Positions 16,095-23,220 of a DNA stretch of 44,944 nt are shown piece by piece; position 1 is the stretch's first letter; every line of letters starts with the position of its first letter. Source of the DNA: Streptomyces sp. McG3 (GTDB lineage Bacteria > Actinomycetota > Actinomycetes > Streptomycetales > Streptomycetaceae); contig NZ_JAAXYC010000029.1 in NCBI RefSeq assembly GCF_018619185.1, positions 1 to 44,944 on the forward strand, given 5' to 3'. Position numbers and translations under genes: made by a program. The notes below the pieces were generated by a model that saw only the letters and a program-made list of their open reading frames with translations, searched no databases and was not told where the DNA came from.

Positions 16095-16316
16095 CTGCCG
16101 TACCGTACGTGCCGGCCACGCCCCCGTCGCAACGCGGGGCCCGACGCCGGACCCGGACGCGGGCCGACGCCGTACCGTACGGCTCGATGCGGCCCGGACG
16201 AGCGACGGAACCCCGCGGGCGGCACGGAGAAGAGCGTCTCGACTCGCCGCTCCACGGCCGGGTCGGCGGTCGGGCATTCCCCGGTCAGGTCATGCCTCCC
16301 GTGCGAGGATGACCGC

Positions 16317-17345
16317 ATGAGAACGAGACTTCCGTGGGGGGACGGATTACGGACCGGACTGGGCGCTCCGGGACGTTCCCGCCGGCTGAGCAGCAGCCCG
16401 CGCTCACGGGTCTGGCGGGTGGATACGGCCGGGGCGCCGGTGGTGGTGAAGCAGATCGTCGACGGTCCCGACGCCGATGAGCGGTACGCCCGCGAACTGG
16501 CCGCGTTGCGTCTCGCCGCCGGAGCCGAACCGGCCGTGGTGCCCGCACTTCTGGGCACCGCCCCCGGCGACCGGGTGCTGGTCCTGGAGCATCTCGACCA
16601 CCGGCAACCCTCCGGCGACTGGATCGTGGACTACGCGGCGGCACTGGCCCGGCTGCATGCCGTCGCCCGCCCCGAGCACGCCGGAGTGCTGCCCCGCTGG
16701 CAGGGCCCGGACGCCGCCGACGCCGCCTCCTTCCTCCGGCTGGCCGCCGCTTTCGACGCTCCCGTCCCTCCCGACGTGCCCGGCGAGCTCGACGACCTCG
16801 TCCACCGGCTCGCCCGGGCGCCCGGGCACGCCCTGCTCCACGGCGACCCGTGCCCCGGCAACGACCTGCACACCACCGGCGGGACCCGGTTCATCGACTT
16901 CGAACAGGCCTCACTGGGCAGCGGGCTGGTGGAACTCGCCTACCTGCGCATCGGCTTCCCGACCTGCTGGTGTGTCACCGCGGCACCCGCCCCCCTGCTG
17001 GAACGGGCGGAGGCCGCCTACCGCACGGCATGGCGCACCGAGACCGGCGACGAACTCCACGGCGATCTCACCGACTCCTGCGCCGGCTGGCTGATCCGGG
17101 GCGACGCCCTGGTCCAGCGGGCCCACCGCGAAGGCGCCGATCACCTGGCCCGGATCCCGGTCCGCGACTGGAAGTGGGGCACCGTCACCGCCCGGCAACG
17201 CCTCGTCCACCGGCTCGGTGTCGTCGGCGGCATGACCGCCGGCCGCGATGGTCTGAACGGACTCAGTACCCTCTGCACGGACTTGCGCCGGCGGATGCTC
17301 GCCCGCTGGCCCGGGCTCCGGCCCGTCCCCGTGCAACGCCCCTGA
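16317..17345 (+). CDS. APH-family phosphotransferase
   Basis: 342 residues with an aminoglycoside-phosphotransferase (protein-kinase-like) fold: SRVWRVDTAGAPVVVKQI (N-lobe with ATP-binding Lys), VLEHLDH hinge, catalytic loop LLHGDPCPGNDLH and metal-binding IDFEQASLG. The catalytic Asp and Asn are intact. Substrates in the family include antibiotics, choline, fructosamine and macrolides; context gives no clue. The ATG at 16317 follows GCGAGG. It converges with the lysR gene with only 22 bp between stops. Confidence 0.85.
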   Translation: MRTRLPWGDGLRTGLGAPGRSRRLSSSPRSRVWRVDTAGAPVVVKQIVDGPDADERYARELAALRLAAGAEPAVVPALLGTAPGDRVLVLEHLDHRQPSGDWIVDYAAALARLHAVARPEHAGVLPRWQGPDAADAASFLRLAAAFDAPVPPDVPGELDDLVHRLARAPGHALLHGDPCPGNDLHTTGGTRFIDFEQASLGSGLVELAYLRIGFPTCWCVTAAPAPLLERAEAAYRTAWRTETGDELHGDLTDSCAGWLIRGDALVQRAHREGADHLARIPVRDWKWGTVTARQRLVHRLGVVGGMTAGRDGLNGLSTLCTDLRRRMLARWPGLRPVPVQRP

Positions 17346-17367
17346 GCCGAGGCGGTTCGCACGGGCG

Positions 17368-18294
17368 TCAGCGGGCCCAGCCCGGTGTCCACGCTTCGGC
17401 GGGCGGCGTCGGCCGTACCTGCGCGAGGTACCTGCGCAGAGCCGCCAGAACCGGGTGCGGATTGCCCGTCCGGTAGAGGAACACATGCGGATAGACCGGA
17501 GTCGGGCCCACGACCGGGAGCCGCCGCAGGTCGTGCGAGGCCGGCCATACGTAGCGGTCCCGGGAGCCGATGAGGGTGGCCAGCGCGGCGGAGTCGGCGA
17601 TCGAGTCCATCAGCGCCTCGGTTCCGAAGTCGGGCCCGACGGCGTCGATGCGCAGACCGAAGTCCTCCGCCAGCCGGTCGTAGTAGGCGGCCCACTCGGT
17701 GCCCTGCTTGATGCCCGGGATCCAGATCCGGTGCCCGGCCAGGTCCGCCGGGGCCAACGACCGGGCGGAGGCCAGCGGGTGGCGCGGTCCGACGAGGAGC
17801 TGCAACGGATCGTCCAGGACGCGTTCGGCGCTGATCCCGTCGGGCAGCGCGCCCGCGGGCACGGCGCGGAAGGTCGCGTCGATCTCGCCGGCCCGCACCG
17901 CCTCGGCCGCCCCGGTCACGTTCGCGTCCGCGAGCGTCACCACGTCGAGGTCCGTGCCGGGGTGGGCCTGGTAGAAGCCGCGTACGGCCAGCGCCGGCGC
18001 GATGCGCCGGTGGAGCACGTCCACGCGCAGCACCCGGTCCCCGGGGCGCACCGAGGCGACGGCACGTTCCACGGCCCGCAGCACCTCGCGGGCGTGGGGC
18101 AGGAAGGCCTGCCCGTCCGGAGTGGGGCGCGCTCCTCGGGCGGTACGCACGAACAAGGTCACCCCGAGTACGCGTTCCAGGCCCGCCACGCGCTTGGAGA
18201 CGGCCTGCTGGCTGATGCGCAGGTCCACGGCGGCTTCCCGGAACTGTCCGGTGTCCGCGACGGTGACGAACGTGCGCACGGCTTCGATGTCCAC
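17368..18294 (-). CDS. LysR family transcriptional regulator
   Basis: 308 residues. The N-terminal helix-turn-helix (VRTFVTVADTGQFREAAVDL, RISQQAVSKRVAGLERVLGV) is followed by an effector domain (about 90-290; IWIPGIKQGTEWAAYYD in the ligand cleft). The GTG at 18294 begins the conserved helix. Eighteen bases upstream lies a perfect 19-bp palindrome, the likely autoregulatory site. The open frame continues upstream to an ATG at 18504 with a good ribosome site, but the extra 70 residues are low in hydrophobic pattern and not LysR-like. Confidence 0.88.
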   Translation of the reverse strand: MDIEAVRTFVTVADTGQFREAAVDLRISQQAVSKRVAGLERVLGVTLFVRTARGARPTPDGQAFLPHAREVLRAVERAVASVRPGDRVLRVDVLHRRIAPALAVRGFYQAHPGTDLDVVTLADANVTGAAEAVRAGEIDATFRAVPAGALPDGISAERVLDDPLQLLVGPRHPLASARSLAPADLAGHRIWIPGIKQGTEWAAYYDRLAEDFGLRIDAVGPDFGTEALMDSIADSAALATLIGSRDRYVWPASHDLRRLPVVGPTPVYPHVFLYRTGNPHPVLAALRRYLAQVRPTPPAEAWTPGWAR

Positions 18295-18618
18295 ACCCTG
18301 AAGCCTATGGGCCCACAACCGTCGGTTGTGGCTCACCGGATGCGGGGTGTGTGTCCGCGGTGCGGGCCGGCCGCAGCGGCCCCCGGACCAGCACCTGGAG
18401 GAGGAGAGCGGCCACGACGGAGGCCGGCGCGCCACCGACGTCGAACCCGTGCGCGGACCGCTCGCGGGAGTCGGGAACACCGGGCCTGGCTGGTTCGGAC
18501 TCATGGATTCCTCTCCACCGGCGTACACCCGCGACGCGGGTGCCCCAGGTGAAGGGCCGAGGCCCCAGGAGTGACCGACGCCCAGCGCACCTTGCCCCAG
18601 TGGCATACGATCATGCCT
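18295..18618. other. 324-bp divergent region between lysR and the XRE-cupin gene
   Basis: It contains the palindrome at 18313-18331. On the minus strand an orphan GGAGAGG ribosome site (18510-18516) stands five bases before an ATG at 18504; the frame from there runs into lysR, while an overlapping frame with a more protein-like composition (a short hydrophobic stretch VVAALLLQVLV) ends at TAG 18305-18307. This may be the remnant of a frameshifted small gene. On the plus strand a TACGAT -10-like element (18606-18611) precedes the XRE gene. Confidence 0.4.
18313..18331. promoter_or_regulatory. Perfect 19-bp palindrome, LysR operator candidate
   Basis: CCACAACCG-T-CGGTTGTGG is perfect over nine bases per arm and ends 18 bp before the lysR start. 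It fits an autoregulatory LysR site overlapping the promoter. Confidence 0.65.
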
Positions 18619-19230
18619 ATGACGCAAGAAGATGGTGAGCTGGACAGCCTGGTACGCAAACGCATCCGCGCCCTGCGCGTGGCCCAGGGCTGGTCCCTGG
18701 AGGAGCTGGCCGCCCGCGCGAAGGTCAGCCAGTCCACGCTCAGCCGCATCGAGAACGGCCGGCGCCGGCTGGCCCTGGACCAGCTGGTCACGCTCGCCCG
18801 CGCCCTGGACACCTCCCTCGACCAGCTGGTCGAGACCGCCTCCGACGACATCGTCTCCAACCCGGTGGTCGACGGGGCCCACGGTCAGCTGCGGTGGCCC
18901 ATCAAGGCGGAACCCGGCATGACCGTCATCCGTCAGCGCATGACCGAGCCGCCGCCCGACAACCCTTCCCGGCTGCGCGCCCATCCGGGCCGTGAGTGGC
19001 TCGTCGTCCTCTCCGGCACCGCGATCCTGCTCCTGGGCAACCGGCGCCTGCGGATCGAGACGAACCAGGCGGCGGAGTTCCCCACGATGCTCCCGCACGC
19101 GATCGGCGCCGAGGGCGGGCCGTGCGAGCTGCTGGGCATCTTCGACCGGGACGCCCGCCGTGGCCATGAGAGGGGCGAAGGCGCGGAGAGGACGGGCCGC
19201 CCGGCCCCGCCCGGCCGGAGCCTCCCGTGA
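18619..19230 (+). CDS. XRE-family regulator with C-terminal cupin domain
   Basis: 203 residues. Helix-turn-helix at about 14-68 (IRALRVAQGWSLEELAARAK, SQSTLSRIENGRRRLALDQL) and a cupin barrel at about 105-180 (HPGREWLVVLSGTAILLLGN, ETNQAAEFPTMLPHAIGAEG). This HTH-cupin class usually binds a small ligand in the cupin and controls transport or catabolism. TACGAT at 18606-18611 is a -10-like element whose expected start point falls at the ATG at 18619, so the transcript is probably leaderless; the ATG two codons earlier is the alternative. Confidence 0.88.
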   Translation: MTQEDGELDSLVRKRIRALRVAQGWSLEELAARAKVSQSTLSRIENGRRRLALDQLVTLARALDTSLDQLVETASDDIVSNPVVDGAHGQLRWPIKAEPGMTVIRQRMTEPPPDNPSRLRAHPGREWLVVLSGTAILLLGNRRLRIETNQAAEFPTMLPHAIGAEGGPCELLGIFDRDARRGHERGEGAERTGRPAPPGRSLP

Positions 19231-19308
19231 TGGATGCGGGGGGGCATAAGGGTGCCTGCCGTGCGGTCGGGTCCGAGCCCCCTCGCGTACGGCCGGACCA
19301 TGCGGGCA

Positions 19309-19341
19309 GGGGCCCGCCGGTCGTCATGATCGGCGGGCCCC
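19309..19341. terminator. Bidirectional terminator between XRE-cupin and sugar dehydrogenase genes
   Basis: Perfect 11-bp GC stem (GGGGCCCGCCG at 19309-19319, complement at 19331-19341) with an 11-nt loop that can pair further, between converging genes. Confidence 0.8.
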
Positions 19342-19384
19342 CGGCATCGGTCCGTGCGGCTGACCGTCCGTGCGCTTCAGCGGC

Positions 19385-20521
19385 TCACGCGGGGTCGACG
19401 CGCGAGACGGCGCCGGCGCTGCCGAGGACGTACAGCTCGCCGTCACCGCCCTCGACGAACGAGATGACCTCGCCGCCGCTGACTCCGAGGTCGCCCACGC
19501 CGGTCACCTCACCGTTCTCCAGCTGGAGCGTGCGCAGCGTGCCGTCGCAGTAGTCGCTGAACACATAGCTCCCCCGAAGGTCCGGCAGTGCGTCGCCGCG
19601 GTAGACGAATCCGCCGGTCACCGAGCAGCCGAGGCCCGTACGGTCGTACTCGTGGACCGGCGGGACGTGGTTCGCCGGCTCCGTGCCGCCGCGGAAGGGG
19701 TGGGTGCCCTCCATGGAGGACCAGCCGTAGTTCTCGCCGCCCTCGCTGTCCGCCGGGGCCCAGTCGATCTCCTCCCAGTCGCTCTGGCCGACGTCGCCGA
19801 TCAGTAGGTCGCCCGTGCCCGCGTCGAAGGAGAACCGCCACGGATTGCGCAGCCCGTAGGACCAGATCTCGTCCTTCGCGTTCGCGTCGTCCACGAACGG
19901 GTTGTCCGCCGGGATCGCGTACGGTTCGCCTCCGCTCGGGTCGATCCGCAGCAGCTTGCCGAGCAGCGTGTCGAGCTTCTGTCCGTTGCCGTGCGGGTCG
20001 CCGCCCGATCCGCCGTCACCGAAGGCGATGTACAGATAGCCGTCGGGGCCGAACTTGATGTCCCCGCCGTTGTGGTTCGCGTACGGCTGGGTCTGGGTGA
20101 GGACGGTGCGCCGGGTCTCCGGCTGGAGTTCGCCGCCCTCCACGGCGAACTCGTCCACGGTGCTGGTGCCTTCGAGGTCCGTGAACGAGATGTAGAAGTG
20201 CGCGAAGGTCTTGTCGAACGCGACGCCCAGCAGGCCGCGTTCGCCGTCCGTGGTGGTCTCGTCGGAGATGTCGAGCACGGGTGCGCCGAGGCCCTGATCA
20301 TCCAGAACTCTTACGGTGCCCGCGCGTTCGGCGATCCACAGCGTGTCATCGGGCCCGGCTGCTCCGGCCGACGGCCCCTGGGCCCTGGCCACTTCGGTCA
20401 GGGACGCGCTCACCGGCTGAACCGGGGCGGCGGGCTCGTCGGCCGACGCCGTGGCCAACGCCAATGACGTGACGAGGCAGAGCGTGCCGATGATCGCCGA
20501 GCTTCTGGTGCGAAATTTCAC
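19385..20521 (-). CDS. Secreted PQQ-dependent sugar dehydrogenase (glucose/sorbosone dehydrogenase family)
   Basis: 378 residues. A signal peptide (about 1-28, ending ATASADE) precedes a single six-bladed propeller of the soluble aldose dehydrogenase family: LWIAERAGTVRVLD, GERGLLGVAFD, ANHNGGDIKFGPDGYLYIAF, LLRIDPSGGEPYAIPADNPF, YGLRNPWRFSFD and GWSSMEGTHPF are the family's blade motifs. It should oxidise sugars outside the cell if PQQ is available. The GTG at 20521 follows GGAGG. It is divergent from a cellulase gene; a near-consensus DasR site lies 143 bp upstream of its start. Confidence 0.9.
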   Translation of the reverse strand: MKFRTRSSAIIGTLCLVTSLALATASADEPAAPVQPVSASLTEVARAQGPSAGAAGPDDTLWIAERAGTVRVLDDQGLGAPVLDISDETTTDGERGLLGVAFDKTFAHFYISFTDLEGTSTVDEFAVEGGELQPETRRTVLTQTQPYANHNGGDIKFGPDGYLYIAFGDGGSGGDPHGNGQKLDTLLGKLLRIDPSGGEPYAIPADNPFVDDANAKDEIWSYGLRNPWRFSFDAGTGDLLIGDVGQSDWEEIDWAPADSEGGENYGWSSMEGTHPFRGGTEPANHVPPVHEYDRTGLGCSVTGGFVYRGDALPDLRGSYVFSDYCDGTLRTLQLENGEVTGVGDLGVSGGEVISFVEGGDGELYVLGSAGAVSRVDPA

Positions 20522-20663
20522 CGTGGCCTCCTGGAGGCGGCGAATGGGGGAGGTCACCCGGCTGCTCGAGCGGAGTTGAGTGGGGGGCGCGAGCCGGCAG
20601 GCAACCTGGGTGGGGGAGTTGGTGTGGCACCGGCTACGGGTGAGGATAGGGGGACGGACGTGG

Positions 20664-20679
20664 TCTGGCCTAGACCAGC
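20664..20679. promoter_or_regulatory. DasR-responsive element (dre)-like site
   Basis: TCTGGCCTAGACCAGC agrees with the dre consensus (A-S-TGGTCTAGACCA-S-T) in 13 of 16 positions and in 13 of 14 core positions. It would place the sugar dehydrogenase, and perhaps the cellulase, under N-acetylglucosamine-responsive DasR control. Confidence 0.55.
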
Positions 20680-20792
20680 GCTGCGGCGTCTTCTCCCGCG
20701 GCGCCGTTCGCGCCCCCCGCAAGTCGGTAGTCGGCCAATCGTCGACGCGAACGCGACCGGTGATGTATGCGTGCCCCCTGTTCGGCCGTTGA

Positions 20793-20806
20793 TGGGAGCG
20801 CTCCAA
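20793..20806. promoter_or_regulatory. CebR-type box 1 upstream of the cellulase
   Basis: TGGGAGCGCTCCAA differs in one position from the 14-bp palindrome TGGGAGCGCTCCCA found upstream of Streptomyces cellulase and cellobiose-uptake genes and bound by the LacI-type repressor CebR. It lies upstream of the -35 element. Confidence 0.8.
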
Positions 20807-20826
20807 TTTCTTCCAACTGCGCTTCC

Positions 20827-20848
20827 GTGCAACGTAATTGCGTTGCAC
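20827..20848. promoter_or_regulatory. 22-bp palindrome upstream of the cellulase -35 element
   Basis: GTGCAACG and CGTTGCAC form perfect 8-bp arms around TAATTG; 20 of 22 bases are palindromic. It ends 3 bp before the TTGACA at 20852, between the two CebR boxes. No regulator for it is known to me. Confidence 0.65.
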
Positions 20849-20851
20849 CGC

Positions 20852-20880
20852 TTGACAGTCATCGAATGCCACGCCAGTTT
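20852..20880 (+). promoter_or_regulatory. Cellulase promoter
   Basis: TTGACA (20852-20857) matches the vegetative -35 consensus; CAGTTT at 20875-20880 after 17 bp is a weak -10. The CebR box at 20880-20893 would then cover the start point and block transcription when cellobiose is absent. Confidence 0.55.
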
Positions 20881-20893
20881 GGGAGCGCTCCCA
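20880..20893. promoter_or_regulatory. CebR-type box 2, perfect match
   Basis: TGGGAGCGCTCCCA is identical to the CebR palindrome and sits at the predicted start point of the cellulase transcript, 104 bp before the ATG. Confidence 0.85.
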
Positions 20894-20997
20894 CACGCAC
20901 GCTTCCCACCTGAATCCCCTACCTCCTGAGCGTCACGGACCCCTGAACCCGTCCGTCGCCACCCCCGACGGACGTACGAGAGGAGCACGGAGCCGCA

Positions 20998-23118
20998 ATG
21001 AGAAGCAGAGGCACCACCCCGCACGCACTTCGCAGAAGAGCGGCCGCCGCACTGTCCGCACTGGTCATGGGCGCCGCACTCGCGGTGGCCGTACCCGGAC
21101 AGGCGTCGGCCGCCGCCCGCGTCGACAACCCCTACGCGGGCGCCACCGCGTACGTGAACCCCGACTGGTCCGCCAAGGCCGCAGCCGAGCCCGGCGGCGA
21201 CGTCATCGCGGACGAGCCGTCCTTCGTCTGGATGGACCGCATCGCCGCGATCGGCGGAACACCCGGCGCGCGAGGCCTGCGCGCGCACCTCGACACGGCC
21301 GTGAGCCAGGGAGCCGACCTCTTCCAGGTCGTCATCTACAACCTGCCCGGCCGGGACTGCGCGGCCCTCGCATCCAACGGTGAACTCGGCCCCACCGAGC
21401 TGAGCCGCTACAAGGACGACTACATCGACCCCATCGCCGGCATCCTCGGCGACCCCGCCTACGCGAGCCTGCGCATCGTCACGCTCATCGAACCGGACTC
21501 GCTGCCCAACCTCGTCACCAACGCCGGAGGGACCGCCGGCTCCACCCCCGAGTGCGCCACGATGAAGGCCAACGGCAACTACGAGAAGGGCATCGGATAC
21601 GCCCTGCACACCCTGGGCGCCCTGCCCAACGTCTACAACTACGTGGACGCCGCCCACCACGGCTGGCTCGGCTGGGACTCCAACTTCGTCCCCGCGGCAC
21701 AGCAGTTCAAGAAGGCCGCGACGACGGAGGGCGCCACCGTCTCCGACGTGCACGGCTTCATCGTGAACACGGCCAACTACTCGGCGCTCCAGGAGCCGCA
21801 CTTCGCGGTGACCGACTCCGTGAACGGGACCACGGTGCGCCAGTCGCGCTGGGTGGACTGGAACTACTACGTGGACGAGCTCTCGTTCGCCAAGGCCCTG
21901 CGCACGGAACTGGTCCGTCAGGGCTTCGCCTCCGACATCGGCATGCTCATCGACACCGCCCGCAACGGCTGGGGCGGCTCCTCCCGGCCCGCCGGACCCG
22001 GACCTCTGACCAGCGCCGACGCCTATGTCGACGGGGGCCGGACCGACCGCCGCATCCACGCGGGCAACTGGTGCAACCAGAGCGGCGCGGGCATCGGCGA
22101 GCGCCCCACGACCGCCCCCGAGCCGGGGATCGACGCCTACGTCTGGGCCAAGCCCCCGGGTGAGTCCGACGGCAGCAGCGAGCCCATCGACAACGACGAG
22201 GGCAAGGGCTTCGACCGGATGTGCGATCCGACGTACACCGGCAACGGCCGCAACGGCTTCAACCTCACGGGCGCGCTGCCCGACTCCCCGGTGGCAGGGC
22301 ACTGGTTCTCCGGACAGTTCCAGGAACTGCTCCGCAACGCCCACCCGCCGCTGGACGGCGGCAGCGGAGGCGAGGACGACACACAGGCGCCGACCGTGCC
22401 CACGAACCTGCGGGTGACGGCCAAGTCCAGCAGCAGCGTCGCCCTCGCCTGGACGGCGTCCACGGACGACACCGGCGTCACGGGGTACGACGTCCTCCGC
22501 GACGGCACCCGGGTGGGGACGACGGCCACGACGACCTACACGGACACCGGCGTGAGCGCCTCGACCGCCTACAGCTACTCGGTCAGGGCCAAGGACGCGG
22601 CAGGCAACGTCTCGGCGGGGACCCCGGCCGCACAGGTCACCACCGAGGCGGGCGGCGGCGCCGGAACGGGAGCGCTCAAGGCCGAGTACCGCAACACCGA
22701 CAACTCCCCGGCCGACAACCAGATCCGGATGTCCCTCCGCCTGGTCAACACCGGTTCGGCCGCTATCGACCTGTCCACGGTCACGGCCCGCTACTGGTTC
22801 ACCTCCGACGGCGGCGCGAGCACCTTCGCCACCGCCTGCGACTACGCGGTGCTGGGCTGCGGCAGCGTGACGCACGGCGTCCGGCCGGTGGGCACACCGG
22901 CCACCGGAGCCGGCCACTACCTGGAGGTCGGCTTCGGCAGCGGCAGCCTCGCGGCGGGCGCCACGACCGGGGAGATCCAACTGCGGCTCAACAAGAGCGA
23001 CTGGTCGGCGTTCCAGGAGAGCGACGACTACAGCCGCTCCACCAACACCGCCTTCGCCGACGCCCCGAGGATCGGCGTCTTCACCGGCACCACCCTCGCC
23101 TGGGGCACCGCCCCCTGA
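20998..23118 (+). CDS. Secreted GH6 cellulase with FN3 and CBM3 domains
   Basis: 706 residues. A signal peptide (1 to about 39, three Arg then a hydrophobic core, ending QASAA) precedes a GH6 catalytic domain (about 42-450). NLPGRDCAALASNGE and LIEPDSLPNLVTN are the GH6 signatures, with the acid Asp in EPDSLP; YVDAAHHGWLGW and YVWAKPPGESDG line the active site. A glycine linker leads to a fibronectin type III domain (about 463-555) and a C-terminal CBM3 (about 560-706; YRNTDNSPADNQIRMSLRLV, ARYWFTSDGG) for binding crystalline cellulose. The size suggests a cellobiohydrolase rather than a small endoglucanase. The ATG follows GAGGAGCACGGAG. CebR boxes upstream support cellobiose-dependent expression. 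Confidence 0.93.
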   Translation: MRSRGTTPHALRRRAAAALSALVMGAALAVAVPGQASAAARVDNPYAGATAYVNPDWSAKAAAEPGGDVIADEPSFVWMDRIAAIGGTPGARGLRAHLDTAVSQGADLFQVVIYNLPGRDCAALASNGELGPTELSRYKDDYIDPIAGILGDPAYASLRIVTLIEPDSLPNLVTNAGGTAGSTPECATMKANGNYEKGIGYALHTLGALPNVYNYVDAAHHGWLGWDSNFVPAAQQFKKAATTEGATVSDVHGFIVNTANYSALQEPHFAVTDSVNGTTVRQSRWVDWNYYVDELSFAKALRTELVRQGFASDIGMLIDTARNGWGGSSRPAGPGPLTSADAYVDGGRTDRRIHAGNWCNQSGAGIGERPTTAPEPGIDAYVWAKPPGESDGSSEPIDNDEGKGFDRMCDPTYTGNGRNGFNLTGALPDSPVAGHWFSGQFQELLRNAHPPLDGGSGGEDDTQAPTVPTNLRVTAKSSSSVALAWTASTDDTGVTGYDVLRDGTRVGTTATTTYTDTGVSASTAYSYSVRAKDAAGNVSAGTPAAQVTTEAGGGAGTGALKAEYRNTDNSPADNQIRMSLRLVNTGSAAIDLSTVTARYWFTSDGGASTFATACDYAVLGCGSVTHGVRPVGTPATGAGHYLEVGFGSGSLAAGATTGEIQLRLNKSDWSAFQESDDYSRSTNTAFADAPRIGVFTGTTLAWGTAP

Positions 23119-23150
23119 CCCGCTCCACCACCGGCAAGGCACCCGGCACT

Positions 23151-23192
23151 GCCGCTGCCCCTCTCCCCGGACGACGGGAGAGGGGCAGCGGC
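23151..23192. terminator. Strong bidirectional terminator between cellulase and HtaA genes
   Basis: A perfect 17-bp stem (23151-23167 with 23176-23192) closes an 8-nt loop between converging genes; among the most stable hairpins in the window. Confidence 0.9.
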
Positions 23193-23220
23193 GCGGAGGC
23201 CGGGACGGACAGGACCCGGG

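Larger units (their letters stand above)
20522..20997. other. 476-bp regulatory region between sugar dehydrogenase and cellulase genes
   Basis: No gene. It holds, from left to right, a DasR-like site (20664-20679), a CebR-type box (20793-20806), a 22-bp palindrome (20827-20848), a -35/-10 pair for the cellulase and a perfect CebR-type box (20880-20893). The cellulase leader is roughly 110 bases. Confidence 0.8.

Noticed and set aside
20661..20677. TGGTCT...AGACCA as a dre with widened spacing
   Set aside because: The arms TGGTCT and AGACCA are 5 bp further apart than in a dre; the overlapping 16-bp register at 20664-20679 fits the consensus better and is used.
20554..23142. Minus-strand open frame of 862 residues
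   Set aside because: Antisense of the GH6 gene; the cellulase frame has signal peptide, family motifs and ribosome site.
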